64,000 nt of DNA from CBFDBF01 sp050304615 (GCA_050304615.1 JBNLDW010000009.1:1-64000), one strand, 5' to 3'. Counted from the stretch's first letter, positions 35,127 to 46,577 are shown. Made by a program: numbers and translations. The notes: generated by a model not told the origin, from the sequence alone.

Positions 35127-37958
35127 TTATCTCAGAAATGGTTTTAGATATTGCCCGGTATAGGAGCGCTCGACAGCAGCCACCTGTTCCGGGGTGCCCT
35201 GGGCGATTATCTCTCCGCCCCGATCACCGCCCTCGGGTCCCAGGTCGATGATCCAGTCGGCGGTCTTGATTACATCCAGGTTGTGTTCGATTACTACTAC
35301 GCTATTTCCGTGATCGCGCAGTCGGTGTAGCACCTCCAATAGGTGCTTAATATCATCAAAGTGTAGCCCGGTGGTTGGTTCATCCAGGATGTAGAGGGTG
35401 CTGCCGGTATCACGCTTTGATAACTCACGGGATAGTTTCACCCGCTGTGCTTCGCCCCCCGAGAGGGTGGTCGCATTTTGTCCCAGGGTGATATAGGAGA
35501 GCCCTACATCCATTAAAGTTGTCAGCTTCCGTTTTAGCGCCGGGATGGCATCAAAGAAGGCGAGGGCCTCTTCTACAGTCATCGCCAGCAGTTGATCAAT
35601 GCTCTTGCCCTTATATTGTATCTGCAGGGTCTCGCGGTTATAGCGCTTTCCCTTACAGACATCACACTGTACATAGATGTCTGGCAGGAAGTGCATCTCA
35701 ACCTTTATCAGACCATCACCGCGGCAAGCCTCACAGCGTCCACCCTTGACATTAAAGCTAAAGCGTCCTGGAGTGTAGCCGCGTGAACGCGCCTCCTGGG
35801 TGTTTGCAAACAGCTCACGGATTGGTGTGAACAGGCCAGTATAGGTGGCCGGGTTAGAGCGAGGGGTGCGTCCAATTGGGCTCTGATCGATATCCACCAC
35901 CTTATCGAAATTCTCCAGGCCCTTGATCTCATTGCAGGGCGCAGATTCCCGATGGGCGGGGTTTAGTTGTGACGAGACCAACGGGTAGAGGGTGTCATTG
36001 ATCAGGGTAGATTTACCTGAACCGGAGACGCCGGTAATACAGGTGAAGAGGCCCACTGGTATATGCAGATTCACCTGTTTGAGATTGTTACCGCTGGCAC
36101 CCAATAGGGAGAGAGTGCGCTGTGGATCGGCAGTAGTACGCTCCGTCGGGATCTCAATGGCCAGCTCTCCAGAGAGATATTGGCCGGTGAGAGAGGTTTT
36201 TGCTGCAATCACATCTTTGACCTCTCCCTGAGCTACGATAGTGCCTCCGTGGACCCCGGCGCCGGGACCTATATCCACCAGGTGATCGGCGCTGCGGATT
36301 GCCTCCTCATCGTGCTCTACCACGATAACGGTGTTGCCCAGATCGCGCAGGTAGGTGAGGGTCTCAAGCAGTTTGGCGTTGTCACGTTGGTGTAGGCCAA
36401 TAGATGGCTCATCCAGTATATACATCACTCCAACCAGCCCTGCGCCGATCTGGCTGGCTAGGCGGATGCGCTGCGCCTCACCCCCAGAGAGAGTGTCGGC
36501 ACTACGCTCCAGTGAAAGGTAGTCTAGTCCTACATTGACAAGAAAATTAAGCCGCTGGACGATCTCTTTTACTACCTTGGCTGCAATCTCTCCCCGTTTG
36601 CCCGAGAGCTCCAGCGTGTTAAAAAACTCCAACGCATGCCCCACCGGCATGGCGGAAATGGTTGGTAGATTGTGTTGATCAATAAAGACATGTCGCGCCC
36701 CCTTATTGAGGCGAGCCCCGCCACACTCCGGGCAGTGCTGGTGGGCGAGATAGCGTGACAGCTCATCACGTACCGCATTAGATTCGGTCTCCAGATATCG
36801 CCGCTCCATGTTGCGGATGATCCCCTCAAACGGGTGAACCTTAGTGTAGCTGCTACCGCGCTCATTGAAGTAGCTGAACTTGATCTCTACTTCACCACTG
36901 CCGTAGAGGATAGTGTGGCGGATATCAGCCGGAAGATCCTCCCAAGTGGTCTCAACATCGAACTTATAGTGGCTACCAAGGGATTTGATCAACTGAAAAT
37001 AGTAGCTGTTACGTCGATCCCAACTGCGTATAGCACCACTGGCCAGGCTCAGATGGGGGTGGACCACCACCCTCTCTGGATCAAAATACTGTTCTACCCC
37101 AAGGCCATCACAGGTGGGGCAGGCCCCTACCGGATTGTTGAAGGAGAACAGCCGTGGTTCCAGTTCGGGGATACTGTAGCCACACTGGGGGCAGGCGAAG
37201 TTGGCGGAAAAGATTAGCTCTTCCCGTTGCGTCTCATTCTCGCTGTCGATCCAGGCTATCCTGGCCAGTCCATTGGAGAGCCGCAGTGCGGTCTCAAATG
37301 ACTCTGCCAGCCGCAGACCAAGGTCAGGCCGCACCTTAAAACGGTCAACCACCACCTCAATAGTGTGTTTTTTGTGCAATTCCAGCTCAGGTGGATCATC
37401 CAGTTCCCACACCTCGCCATCTATCCGGGCACGGATGAATCCCTGGGCCAGCAGTTCTGCCAGCAGTTTGTGGTATTCCCCCTTGCGCTCTGATATGGCT
37501 GGGGAGAGCAACATCAGTTTGCTACCTTCTGGCAACGCCATGACCTGGTCAACCATCTGGCTTACGGTCTGGGCTTCCAGCGGTTGATCGTGCAGGGGGC
37601 AGCGCGGGGTACCGGCGCGGGCGAACAGTAGCCGCAGATAGTCATGGATCTCAGTGATGGTGCCGACAGTAGAACGGGGGTTGTGCGAGGTGCTCTTCTG
37701 TTCAATAGAGATCGCCGGAGATAGCCCCTCAATGTGGTCTACATCCGGTTTCTCCATCATCGACAGGAACTGGCGGGCGTAGGCGGAGAGTGACTCCACA
37801 TAGCGCCGTTGTCCCTCAGCGTAGATGGTGTCGAATGCCAGCGAGGATTTGCCTGAACCAGAGAGACCGGTTATGACGATCAGCTTATCCCTGGGCAGAT
37901 CGATATCGATGTTCTTCAGATTGTGGGTGCGAGCCCCACGTATATGTATAGTGTCCAT
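35127..37958 (-). CDS. uvrA: UvrABC excinuclease subunit A
   Basis: 943 residues, the standard UvrA length. It has two ABC modules (Walker A GLSGSGKSSLAFDTIYAEG at the N-terminus and GVSGSGKSTLINDTLYP in the second half), signature LSGGEAQRI/LSGGEAQRVKL, and zinc-binding cysteines in CPQCGYSIP...CPTCDGLG and CEACRGDGL...CDVCKGKRYN. UvrA finds bulky DNA lesions and loads UvrB. It is divergent from yajR-ssb, the order also known from Pseudomonas. A -10-like TATAAT lies on the - strand at 37993-37988. I saw no convincing LexA box. Confidence 0.97.
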   Translation of the reverse strand: MDTIHIRGARTHNLKNIDIDLPRDKLIVITGLSGSGKSSLAFDTIYAEGQRRYVESLSAYARQFLSMMEKPDVDHIEGLSPAISIEQKSTSHNPRSTVGTITEIHDYLRLLFARAGTPRCPLHDQPLEAQTVSQMVDQVMALPEGSKLMLLSPAISERKGEYHKLLAELLAQGFIRARIDGEVWELDDPPELELHKKHTIEVVVDRFKVRPDLGLRLAESFETALRLSNGLARIAWIDSENETQREELIFSANFACPQCGYSIPELEPRLFSFNNPVGACPTCDGLGVEQYFDPERVVVHPHLSLASGAIRSWDRRNSYYFQLIKSLGSHYKFDVETTWEDLPADIRHTILYGSGEVEIKFSYFNERGSSYTKVHPFEGIIRNMERRYLETESNAVRDELSRYLAHQHCPECGGARLNKGARHVFIDQHNLPTISAMPVGHALEFFNTLELSGKRGEIAAKVVKEIVQRLNFLVNVGLDYLSLERSADTLSGGEAQRIRLASQIGAGLVGVMYILDEPSIGLHQRDNAKLLETLTYLRDLGNTVIVVEHDEEAIRSADHLVDIGPGAGVHGGTIVAQGEVKDVIAAKTSLTGQYLSGELAIEIPTERTTADPQRTLSLLGASGNNLKQVNLHIPVGLFTCITGVSGSGKSTLINDTLYPLVSSQLNPAHRESAPCNEIKGLENFDKVVDIDQSPIGRTPRSNPATYTGLFTPIRELFANTQEARSRGYTPGRFSFNVKGGRCEACRGDGLIKVEMHFLPDIYVQCDVCKGKRYNRETLQIQYKGKSIDQLLAMTVEEALAFFDAIPALKRKLTTLMDVGLSYITLGQNATTLSGGEAQRVKLSRELSKRDTGSTLYILDEPTTGLHFDDIKHLLEVLHRLRDHGNSVVVIEHNLDVIKTADWIIDLGPEGGDRGGEIIAQGTPEQVAAVERSYTGQYLKPFLR
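35145..35194. repeat. Right direct repeat bounding the island, inside the uvrA 3' end
   Basis: These 50 bases, which encode the UvrA C-terminal VAAVERSYTGQYL region, match 15740-15789 with four mismatches in the same orientation. If an element integrated here, this copy completes the working uvrA gene. Confidence 0.55.
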
Positions 37959-38046
37959 TAAGCAGCTGCCAGCGGGTGAAACCCACTATTATACTACCTC
38001 TTTAACATTGTGGGCTAAGTTACAGTGGGGAGTGTTAATATTAGCT

Positions 38047-38060
38047 ATAGATTAATCTAT
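38047..38060. promoter_or_regulatory. 14-bp perfect palindrome upstream of yajR
   Basis: ATAGATTAATCTAT is its own reverse complement and ends 18 bp before the yajR ATG, in the divergent uvrA-yajR gap. Its position suits a dimeric repressor, but no regulator gene is adjacent, and a chance AT-rich palindrome remains possible. Confidence 0.35.
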
Positions 38061-38077
38061 GGGATCCGAGGCTTGGT

Positions 38078-39475
38078 ATGACGACAGAGAGTGAAATCAT
38101 TGAGGACGGCCACGGGGTGAGCCCGGAAGAGTCGCGGGCGGCCTTCTCCCTGGCTGGTATCTTCTCCCTGCGGATGCTGGGCCTGTTTCTGATTATGCCA
38201 GTGTTCGCCCTGTATGCCGAAGAGCTAGAGGGGGTGACGCCTTTTCTGGTCGGGGTGGCCATAGGTGTCTACGGACTGACCCAGGCACTGCTGCAGATCC
38301 CATTAGGCATGCTCTCTGACCGGATTGGCCGCAAACCAGTGATCATAGCTGGTCTTCTGATGTTTGCTGTGGGCAGCGTAGTAGCTGCAACCTCTGACAC
38401 CATCTGGGGTGTTATTCTGGGTCGAGCCCTACAGGGTAGCGGTGCCATAGCCGCAGTGATCATGGCACTGGCAGCCGATCTGAGCCGGGAGGAGAACCGC
38501 ACCAAGATCATGGCGGTGATCGGCATAAGTATCGGTATCGCCTTTACCGTTTCGTTGGTGCTGGGACCGCTGCTGGATGGATGGATCGGCGTCTCCGGAA
38601 TATTCTGGTTGACGGCCCTGCTGGCCCTGAGTGGCATCGTGGTTACCATTTTTCTGGTACCAACCCCCAGAGAGAGCCATTTTCACCGGGATACTGAGCC
38701 GGTCCCGGCCCAGTTTGGTCAGGCCCTATCCAATCCTGAGCTACTGCGTCTTAACCTGGGGATTATGGTGCTGCATATGGTGTTACCAGCACTTTTTCTG
38801 TCTGTACCGCTGGCCCTCCGGGACTATATAGGGATGGAGAGTAGCAGCCACTGGCAACTCTATCTGCCGGTAATGCTGCTCTCAATGCTGCTGATGGTGC
38901 CATTTATCGTAATCGCAGAGCGTCAGGGTAAAATGAAGCAGGTACTTCTCGGGGCGATCCTGCTACTGGCAGTGGCCGAGTTTGGGCTCTATTTCCTGCA
39001 CCAGGGGTTGTTTGGGCTGGGCTTAATGCTGTTGCTGTTTTTCCTCGGCTTCAACCTGTTGGAGGCGATGCTACCCTCACTGGTATCCAAGGTGGCCCCG
39101 GCGGCTGGCAAGGGCACCGCCATGGGGATCTACTCCACATCACAGTTTACCGGGGCCTTTATCGGCGGCATGCTCGGCGGTTGGGTACAGGGCTGTTTCG
39201 GTATTGAGGGGGTATTCATCTTCGGCACACTGGTAACTCTGCTGTGGCTGCTGGTGGCCTCAAGAATGGCGCCACCATCTTCTTATAGCAGCTATCTGTT
39301 GCGGGTGGGTGAGCTGGATGAGGCGCGGGCGACGGCCCTGCAGGCACAACTGCTAGGTATCAAGGGGGTGGGGGAGGCTGCCGTGGTAGCTGCAGATGGT
39401 ATTGCCTATCTGAAAATTGATAAAAGCGAGATCGATATGGCCGAGATTAGTGCATTATCTTCGTTCCCTTCATGA
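38078..39475 (+). CDS. yajR: Major facilitator transporter, YajR-like with C-terminal soluble domain
   Basis: 465 residues with 12 predicted membrane helices and the MFS motif A after helix 2 (GMLSDRIGRKPVI). The N-terminus LRMLGLFLIMPVFALYAE is typical of the YajR group. After helix 12 there is a soluble region of about 65 residues (YLLRVGELDEARATALQAQL to VAADGIAYLKIDKSEIDM) that matches the ferredoxin-like YAM domain of YajR. It is an inner-membrane proton-driven exporter of uncertain substrate. It lies between divergent uvrA and co-oriented ssb, the usual place. Confidence 0.85.
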   Translation: MTTESEIIEDGHGVSPEESRAAFSLAGIFSLRMLGLFLIMPVFALYAEELEGVTPFLVGVAIGVYGLTQALLQIPLGMLSDRIGRKPVIIAGLLMFAVGSVVAATSDTIWGVILGRALQGSGAIAAVIMALAADLSREENRTKIMAVIGISIGIAFTVSLVLGPLLDGWIGVSGIFWLTALLALSGIVVTIFLVPTPRESHFHRDTEPVPAQFGQALSNPELLRLNLGIMVLHMVLPALFLSVPLALRDYIGMESSSHWQLYLPVMLLSMLLMVPFIVIAERQGKMKQVLLGAILLLAVAEFGLYFLHQGLFGLGLMLLLFFLGFNLLEAMLPSLVSKVAPAAGKGTAMGIYSTSQFTGAFIGGMLGGWVQGCFGIEGVFIFGTLVTLLWLLVASRMAPPSSYSSYLLRVGELDEARATALQAQLLGIKGVGEAAVVAADGIAYLKIDKSEIDMAEISALSSFPS

Positions 39476-39560
39476 ATTATCCGGGTTAAACTGGAAGCTC
39501 ATATTTAATACCGCCTCCAGGACGGAGACGGGTACTCAGAGACAGGGGGATTAAGGAATC

Positions 39561-40007
39561 ATGGCTACTCGCGGAATCAATAAAGTAATACTGATCGGTC
39601 ATTTGGGACAGGATCCAGAGGTGCGGTATATGCCTAACGGTAACGCCGTGGCAAATGTTTCCATTGCCACCAGCGAATCCTGGAAGGATAAAAGTAGTGG
39701 GGAGCAGCAGGAGCGTACCGAGTGGCACCGGGTGGTGTTTTTTCGTCGCCTCGCCGAGATAGTGGGAGAGTACCTAAAAAAGGGATCCAAGGTCTATATC
39801 GAGGGGAAGCTGCAGACCCGCAAGTGGCAGGACAAGAACGGTCAGGACCGCTATACCACAGAGATCATCGCTGATCAGATGCAGATGCTGGATAGTCGTG
39901 GTGGTAGTAGTGCGGAATTCGAACATAGAGGCTCGGCCCCATCCCAATCCAATTCTGCACCGCCCCCACCGCAGGATGAGGGGTTTGATGACGATATACC
40001 CTTTTAG
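39561..40007 (+). CDS. ssb: Single-stranded DNA-binding protein
   Basis: 148 residues with an N-terminal OB fold (MATRGINKVILIGHLGQDPEVRY, WHRVVFFRRLAEIVGEYLKKG), a short Ser/Pro/Gln linker, and the acidic tip GFDDDIPF that docks partner proteins. It coats ssDNA in replication, recombination and repair. An 85-bp gap follows yajR; AGGGGGATTAAGG lies before the ATG. Two hairpins follow the stop. Confidence 0.97.
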   Translation: MATRGINKVILIGHLGQDPEVRYMPNGNAVANVSIATSESWKDKSSGEQQERTEWHRVVFFRRLAEIVGEYLKKGSKVYIEGKLQTRKWQDKNGQDRYTTEIIADQMQMLDSRGGSSAEFEHRGSAPSQSNSAPPPPQDEGFDDDIPF

Positions 40008-40018
40008 GGGTTGCCCAC

Positions 40019-40043
40019 GTTGGTCGGACTAAGTCCGACCAAC
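40019..40043. terminator. 12-bp hairpin after ssb
   Basis: GTTGGTCGGACT pairs exactly with AGTCCGACCAAC across a single base, a near-perfect inverted repeat. It lacks a T-run on the + side and could act together with the next hairpin. Confidence 0.55.
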
Positions 40044-40047
40044 AAAG

Positions 40048-40068
40048 GGTAGGTACTACCTACCTTTT
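40048..40068. terminator. Hairpin with T-run between convergent ssb and lon
   Basis: GGTAGGTA and TACCTACC flank one base and lead into TTTT on the + strand, suiting termination of ssb transcripts. The lon stop codon (40060-40062) lies inside the stem, so the structure also marks the end of the lon message. Confidence 0.65.
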
Positions 40069-42465
40069 AGCATTCCGTACCTTCTTAAACAGTAGTGGCA
40101 CTACCTCATCAAAGATAGAGACAAAGTGCACTGTGAGTCCCCGGCGGATATGCTCTGGAATATCGGCATAATCTCCTCGGCAGTCGTGTGGCAGGATCAA
40201 TTCCCTTATCCCGGCGCGTTTGGCTGCAATCACCTTCTCGCGTATACCTCCTACCGGGAACACTTGGCCGCTGAGGGTCAATTCTCCGGTCATGGCAATT
40301 GGGCGGGCCACTTTTTCATCACGCCCCAGGGAGAGCAGGGCGCTGGCCATGGTGATGCCCGCACTGGGGCCATCTTTTGGGGTAGCTCCGGCCGGCACAT
40401 GCAGGTGGATAAATCCCTTCTTAAAGAACTCTGGATCGACACCATACTGCTCGGCATGGCCGACGATATAGCCGTAGGCTATCTCCGCGGATTCACGCAT
40501 GACATCGCCCAACTGGCCGGTTAGCTTGAAACCTCGGTTGAAACGATGGGTACATGCTGCCTCTACGTTCAGGGTGACACCACCCATGGCGGTCCAGGCA
40601 AGACCGGTGACAACCCCGGCGCCGCTGAGACTACGCTCATCCCGGAACGGGGGATTACCCAGATAGTCCGTCAGCTCATCTTGGGCCACCGTAATGGGCG
40701 GCTTGGTTCCATCCAGAAGCTTGATCACAGCCTTACGCACGATCTTTCCGAGCTGTTTCTCTAAGCGACGCACCCCGGCATCTCGGGCATAGCCATCAAC
40801 TATAGCCCGCAGGGTGGCGGCGCTGATTTTGACGTCACTGCGTTTTAGTCCGGCCCGTTTCAGTTGTCTGGGTAGTAGATAGCGGCGAGCAATCTGCTGC
40901 TTATCCTTGGGGATATAGCCAGATAGATTGATTACCTCCATCCGATCCAGCAGTGGGCGAGGTATGGTGTCAAGCTGGTTGGCAGTGCAGAGGAATAGCA
41001 CCTTGGATAGATCAAAGCGTAGATCAAGATAGTGATCAAGGAAGTCACTGTTCTGTTCTGGATCCAGTGCTTCCAGCAGGGCAGAGGCTGGGTCGCCGTG
41101 ATAGGAGGCACCGATCTTGTCGATCTCATCCAGCATGATCACCGGGTTTTCACTACCCAACTCTTTCATCGCCTGGATGAACTTGCCCGGCATGGCGCCG
41201 ATGTATGTGCGGCGGTGGCCTTTGATCTCCGCCTCATCCCGAATACCGCCAACCGAGAAGCGATAGAATTCGCGCCCCATCGCAGCGGCTACTGATTTGC
41301 CGATAGAGGTCTTGCCGACCCCTGGCGGTCCAACGAACAGGATGATTGAGCCGCCGACCTGTTTCTTCATGATGCCAACTGCCAGAAACTCCAGGATGCG
41401 ATCTTTTACATCTTCCAGGCCGTAGTGGTCACGATCCAGTATCTTGCGGGCGTGGTCGATATCGAGGTTGTCCTCAGAGTGCTTGCCCCATGGCAACATT
41501 GTGATCCAGTCGAGATAGTTGCGGGTAACGGCATATTCCGGTGAGCCAGTCTCCAGGATAGACATCTTGTCCATCTCATCATTTGCCCGATTCTCTGCCT
41601 CATCTGATAGTTGCAACTCCTGCAGCCGCTCTCTGAATTTATCCAGTTCAACGGTTCGGTCATCCTTGGCGACCCCCAGTTCTTTCTGGATCGCCTTGAG
41701 CTGTTCACGCAGAAAAAATTCTCGCTGCTGCTTATCCATCCGCTCTTCCACCGATTTGCGGATTGTATGTTGAGCCTTGGCCATCTCCAGCTCATTGGTA
41801 AGCAACACCAGGGTCTTCTCCATACGTGGCAGCAGCTCGGTGGCCTCAAGTACCTCTTGTAGTTGAGCGTTACTAGATGTAGTGAGGCTGGCAGCAAAAT
41901 CTGCTAGATGGGAGGGATCCTCCGGACCGAAACGGTCGAGGAACATACGCAACTCTTCGGTATAGAGCGGATTAAGTGGCAGCAGTTCTTTGATGGTGTT
42001 AATGATGGCCATAGCATACGCCTTGATTTCCTTGCTCGGCGTAGCATCATATTCCTGAAAGTAATGTACCTGTGCCTGGAACGGTGCATCTTCGCTCAGA
42101 AACTTTTCGATGCGAAAGCGTTGAATACACTCCACTAGTACTTGCAGGCGACCATCACTCTGCTGTACTCGATGGACCCGGCAGACCGTGCCCACCTGCT
42201 TGAAATCTTTGCTCCGTGCCTCTTCCGCAGACGGAGCCTCGGCCAGGACAACTCCCAGCATCTGTTGCCCACTCTCGGATACCTCCTTGAATGTCTCCTG
42301 CCAGTGTTCCGCTTCCATCAGAAGCGGGACTGCCTGTCCGGGGAAAAATGGGCGTACAGTGACTGGTAACAGGTGGATTATCCCTGGCAGAACTTCGGTG
42401 GCGCGCACCAACGACTGTTCTATAACAATCTCACTCTCATTCTGCCCGTTATCCTTTTTGCTCAT
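40060..42465 (-). CDS. lon: ATP-dependent Lon protease (second-type)
   Basis: The start was set at ATG 42465 (MSKKDNGQNESEIVIEQS), giving 801 residues; the open frame continues 12 codons upstream but without a good site. The N-terminal substrate domain (about 20-215) is followed by an AAA+ module (Walker A GPPGVGKTS, VIMLDEIDKIG) and the protease domain with Ser in PKDGPSAGITMA and Lys in GGIREKVIAAKRAGI. Lon degrades misfolded and regulatory proteins. It is not beside clpX, the usual site of the main lon, and begins VRPFFPGQAVPLL, which is typical of a second Lon paralog in gammaproteobacteria. Whether another lon exists cannot be seen here. Confidence 0.93.
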   Translation of the reverse strand: MSKKDNGQNESEIVIEQSLVRATEVLPGIIHLLPVTVRPFFPGQAVPLLMEAEHWQETFKEVSESGQQMLGVVLAEAPSAEEARSKDFKQVGTVCRVHRVQQSDGRLQVLVECIQRFRIEKFLSEDAPFQAQVHYFQEYDATPSKEIKAYAMAIINTIKELLPLNPLYTEELRMFLDRFGPEDPSHLADFAASLTTSSNAQLQEVLEATELLPRMEKTLVLLTNELEMAKAQHTIRKSVEERMDKQQREFFLREQLKAIQKELGVAKDDRTVELDKFRERLQELQLSDEAENRANDEMDKMSILETGSPEYAVTRNYLDWITMLPWGKHSEDNLDIDHARKILDRDHYGLEDVKDRILEFLAVGIMKKQVGGSIILFVGPPGVGKTSIGKSVAAAMGREFYRFSVGGIRDEAEIKGHRRTYIGAMPGKFIQAMKELGSENPVIMLDEIDKIGASYHGDPASALLEALDPEQNSDFLDHYLDLRFDLSKVLFLCTANQLDTIPRPLLDRMEVINLSGYIPKDKQQIARRYLLPRQLKRAGLKRSDVKISAATLRAIVDGYARDAGVRRLEKQLGKIVRKAVIKLLDGTKPPITVAQDELTDYLGNPPFRDERSLSGAGVVTGLAWTAMGGVTLNVEAACTHRFNRGFKLTGQLGDVMRESAEIAYGYIVGHAEQYGVDPEFFKKGFIHLHVPAGATPKDGPSAGITMASALLSLGRDEKVARPIAMTGELTLSGQVFPVGGIREKVIAAKRAGIRELILPHDCRGDYADIPEHIRRGLTVHFVSIFDEVVPLLFKKVRNAKR

Positions 42466-42531
42466 GGTCTTTATCCGTTGCCTTGTATGGTAATAGCACA
42501 TCTAATTAAGACATGCCCTGTCCAGCAGATA

Positions 42532-43326
42532 TCAGGGCGAAGTCACCGTTTTACAAGTCGCATTGGCCAGTCGTGCGAACTCCTCCACGCTCAAGCGTTC
42601 GGCACGTAGCCCTGGATCTATACCAAGCTCTTCTATGGCCTGCGCATCCAACAGCTTACCCAGGCTGTTACGTAGGGTCTTGCGCCGTTGGCCAAAGGCC
42701 TGGGTAACCACCTGTTGAAACATCTGGTGATCATCTATTTGCACCGGTGGTGTAGTACAAGGGGTGATACGGACAAAGGCGGAGTTCACCTTGGGCGCAG
42801 GCGAGAAGGCCTCAGGCGGTATGGTGAACAGAGGGGTAACCCGGCAGCGCGCCTGCAACATGACCGACAGGCGGCCATAGGTTCTGCCACCTGGTTGGGC
42901 CGCCATCCGCTCCACCACCTCCTGCTGCAACATAAAGAACATATCCCGGATACAGCGCGACTGCTCCAGCAGGTGAAACAGGATCGGGGTGGAGATGTTA
43001 TAGGGCAGGTTGCCTACTACCCGCAGCTTGCAGTCTGCTGTTGCCAGGGAGCAGAGATCAAACTTTAAGATATCGGCACTATGGATACGCAGCTCCCCAA
43101 TACCCTCACACATGGCCGCCAGTGGACCGATCAGATCACGGTCCAGCTCCACCGCATCCATCTGCCCAACCTCACGCAGCAGATCCTTCGTTATGGCCCC
43201 CTGTCCCGGGCCGATCTCTACCAGTTGCTCTCCCGGCCGGGGCGCAATGGCCGCCACGATCCGATGCACAACTGCGCTGTCCTGCAGAAAGTTCTGGCCG
43301 AATCTTTTTCGGGGGCGGTGATTCAA
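42532..43326 (-). CDS. rsmA: 16S rRNA dimethyladenosine transferase (KsgA)
   Basis: 264 residues with the N-terminal RPRKRFGQNFLQD, SAM motif I EIGPGQGAIT, the acidic VELDRDL, and the catalytic NLPYNIS. It dimethylates two adjacent adenosines near the 3' end of 16S rRNA and acts as a late 30S assembly check. In many relatives rsmA lies with surA-pdxA; here it stands between lon and oxyR. Confidence 0.96.
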   Translation of the reverse strand: MNHRPRKRFGQNFLQDSAVVHRIVAAIAPRPGEQLVEIGPGQGAITKDLLREVGQMDAVELDRDLIGPLAAMCEGIGELRIHSADILKFDLCSLATADCKLRVVGNLPYNISTPILFHLLEQSRCIRDMFFMLQQEVVERMAAQPGGRTYGRLSVMLQARCRVTPLFTIPPEAFSPAPKVNSAFVRITPCTTPPVQIDDHQMFQQVVTQAFGQRRKTLRNSLGKLLDAQAIEELGIDPGLRAERLSVEEFARLANATCKTVTSP

Positions 43327-43335
43327 TGGATTACC

Positions 43336-44256
43336 TTAGCATTCATTTTCAATGGAATTAGTAGGGAGTATAGAGTGTATGGCTTCACCTAACATCCTAT
43401 ACTCTTGTTCACGCAGAGAGGAGTGGCGCCATGCCAGACCGATCTGGCGAAAATATGGTTCTTCCAGTGGCGTCAATTGTATATTGGTCCCATCGGTGAT
43501 ATTTGCGTCAATGGCAAGCTTCGGCAGAAGCGTAACGCCGATTCCGGATGCAACCATCTGAACCAGGGTAAAGAAGCTACTGGCTTCGAATTTATTTCGG
43601 CCTTGACGCTGTTCAAACTTGCAGGCATCCAGGACATGTGAACGTAGGCAGTGACCCTCCTCTAGCAGCATGAGCGGTTGATTGCGCAGCTCATCGACTG
43701 AGATCGACTGCCGATTTGATAAAGCTCGTTTTTGATTACAGGCAAACAGAAACTCGTCATCAAACAGAAGCATGGTCTCAAAGTTTCTTGTGTCATAGGG
43801 CAGTGCAAGCAGAGCAACATCGATATCTCCCTGCTGTAGCCGGTCGAGCAGACGGTCAGTCAGATCTTCCTCTAGGAACAGCCTTAAATTTGGATATAGA
43901 TTGTTTAAGGCTGTAATAACACGGGGGAGTAGAAATGGGCCTATCGTCGGTATAGCACCCAGTTTTAGCTCTCCCGTCATCGGCTCTCGATTGGAGGATG
44001 CCAGCTCCATAATCTCCTCGGCATTGCGTAGCAGATGGTGTGCCCTGAGTGCGATTTCCTTGCCGATGGATGTCATATGAACATGTCGTTTACTGCGTTC
44101 TGCCAGCGGCACACCGAACAGACTCTCCAGATCCTTTATCCCTGCACTGAGAGTGGAGGGTGTGACACAGCACCGCTCTGACGCCTTGCTAAAGTGCTCT
44201 GTCTCTGCCAATGTGACAAGGTACTCCAGTTGTTTCATGCTCGGTAACTGCTTCAT
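43336..44256 (-). CDS. oxyR: Peroxide-sensing LysR-type regulator OxyR
   Basis: 306 residues with an N-terminal winged helix (YLVTLAETEHFSKASERCCVTPSTLSAGI) and a LysR effector domain. The redox pair is present as EEGHCLRSHVLDACKFE, two Cys nine residues apart as in E. coli OxyR, with the preceding His. An internal Met at residue 7 (MKQLEYL) is an alternative start. It is divergent from katG across a 164-bp gap, strong support for activation of katG by oxidised OxyR. Confidence 0.93.
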   Translation of the reverse strand: MKQLPSMKQLEYLVTLAETEHFSKASERCCVTPSTLSAGIKDLESLFGVPLAERSKRHVHMTSIGKEIALRAHHLLRNAEEIMELASSNREPMTGELKLGAIPTIGPFLLPRVITALNNLYPNLRLFLEEDLTDRLLDRLQQGDIDVALLALPYDTRNFETMLLFDDEFLFACNQKRALSNRQSISVDELRNQPLMLLEEGHCLRSHVLDACKFEQRQGRNKFEASSFFTLVQMVASGIGVTLLPKLAIDANITDGTNIQLTPLEEPYFRQIGLAWRHSSLREQEYRMLGEAIHSILPTNSIENEC

Positions 44257-44283
44257 TAAAGCCTCTACTAAAGCCTCTACAGT

Positions 44284-44300
44284 GTTCGTAAAAAGCGAAC
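44284..44300. promoter_or_regulatory. Inverted repeat in the oxyR-katG gap, possible OxyR-site half
   Basis: GTTCG and CGAAC flank seven bases. OxyR sites are four spaced tetranucleotides with seven-base spacing, so the spacing fits, but the tetramers do not match the ATAG/CTAT consensus. The operator may lie elsewhere in 44257-44420. Confidence 0.25.
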
Positions 44301-44420
44301 ACAGAATGGAATATTAATCGATTTACGCGAATTAACTCACGCCATAGTATTGGTGTCAACCCTTGGAAAGATCTGGGGTATTAGCGCAAGCAGGTTATAA
44401 ACACTAAAGGAGATAGAGCA

Positions 44421-46577
<2,157 letters not shown>

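Noticed and set aside
36834..37587. Frames of 127-128 codons antisense to uvrA
   Set aside because: They are complementary to conserved uvrA codons and have no start signals.
37959..38077. A LexA (SOS) box in front of uvrA
   Set aside because: No CTG-N10-CAG sequence of good quality was found in the gap, only a -10-like TATAAT.
44257..44420. A full OxyR binding site between oxyR and katG
   Set aside because: Spacing of one inverted repeat fits but the tetranucleotides do not match the consensus; left as a weak candidate.
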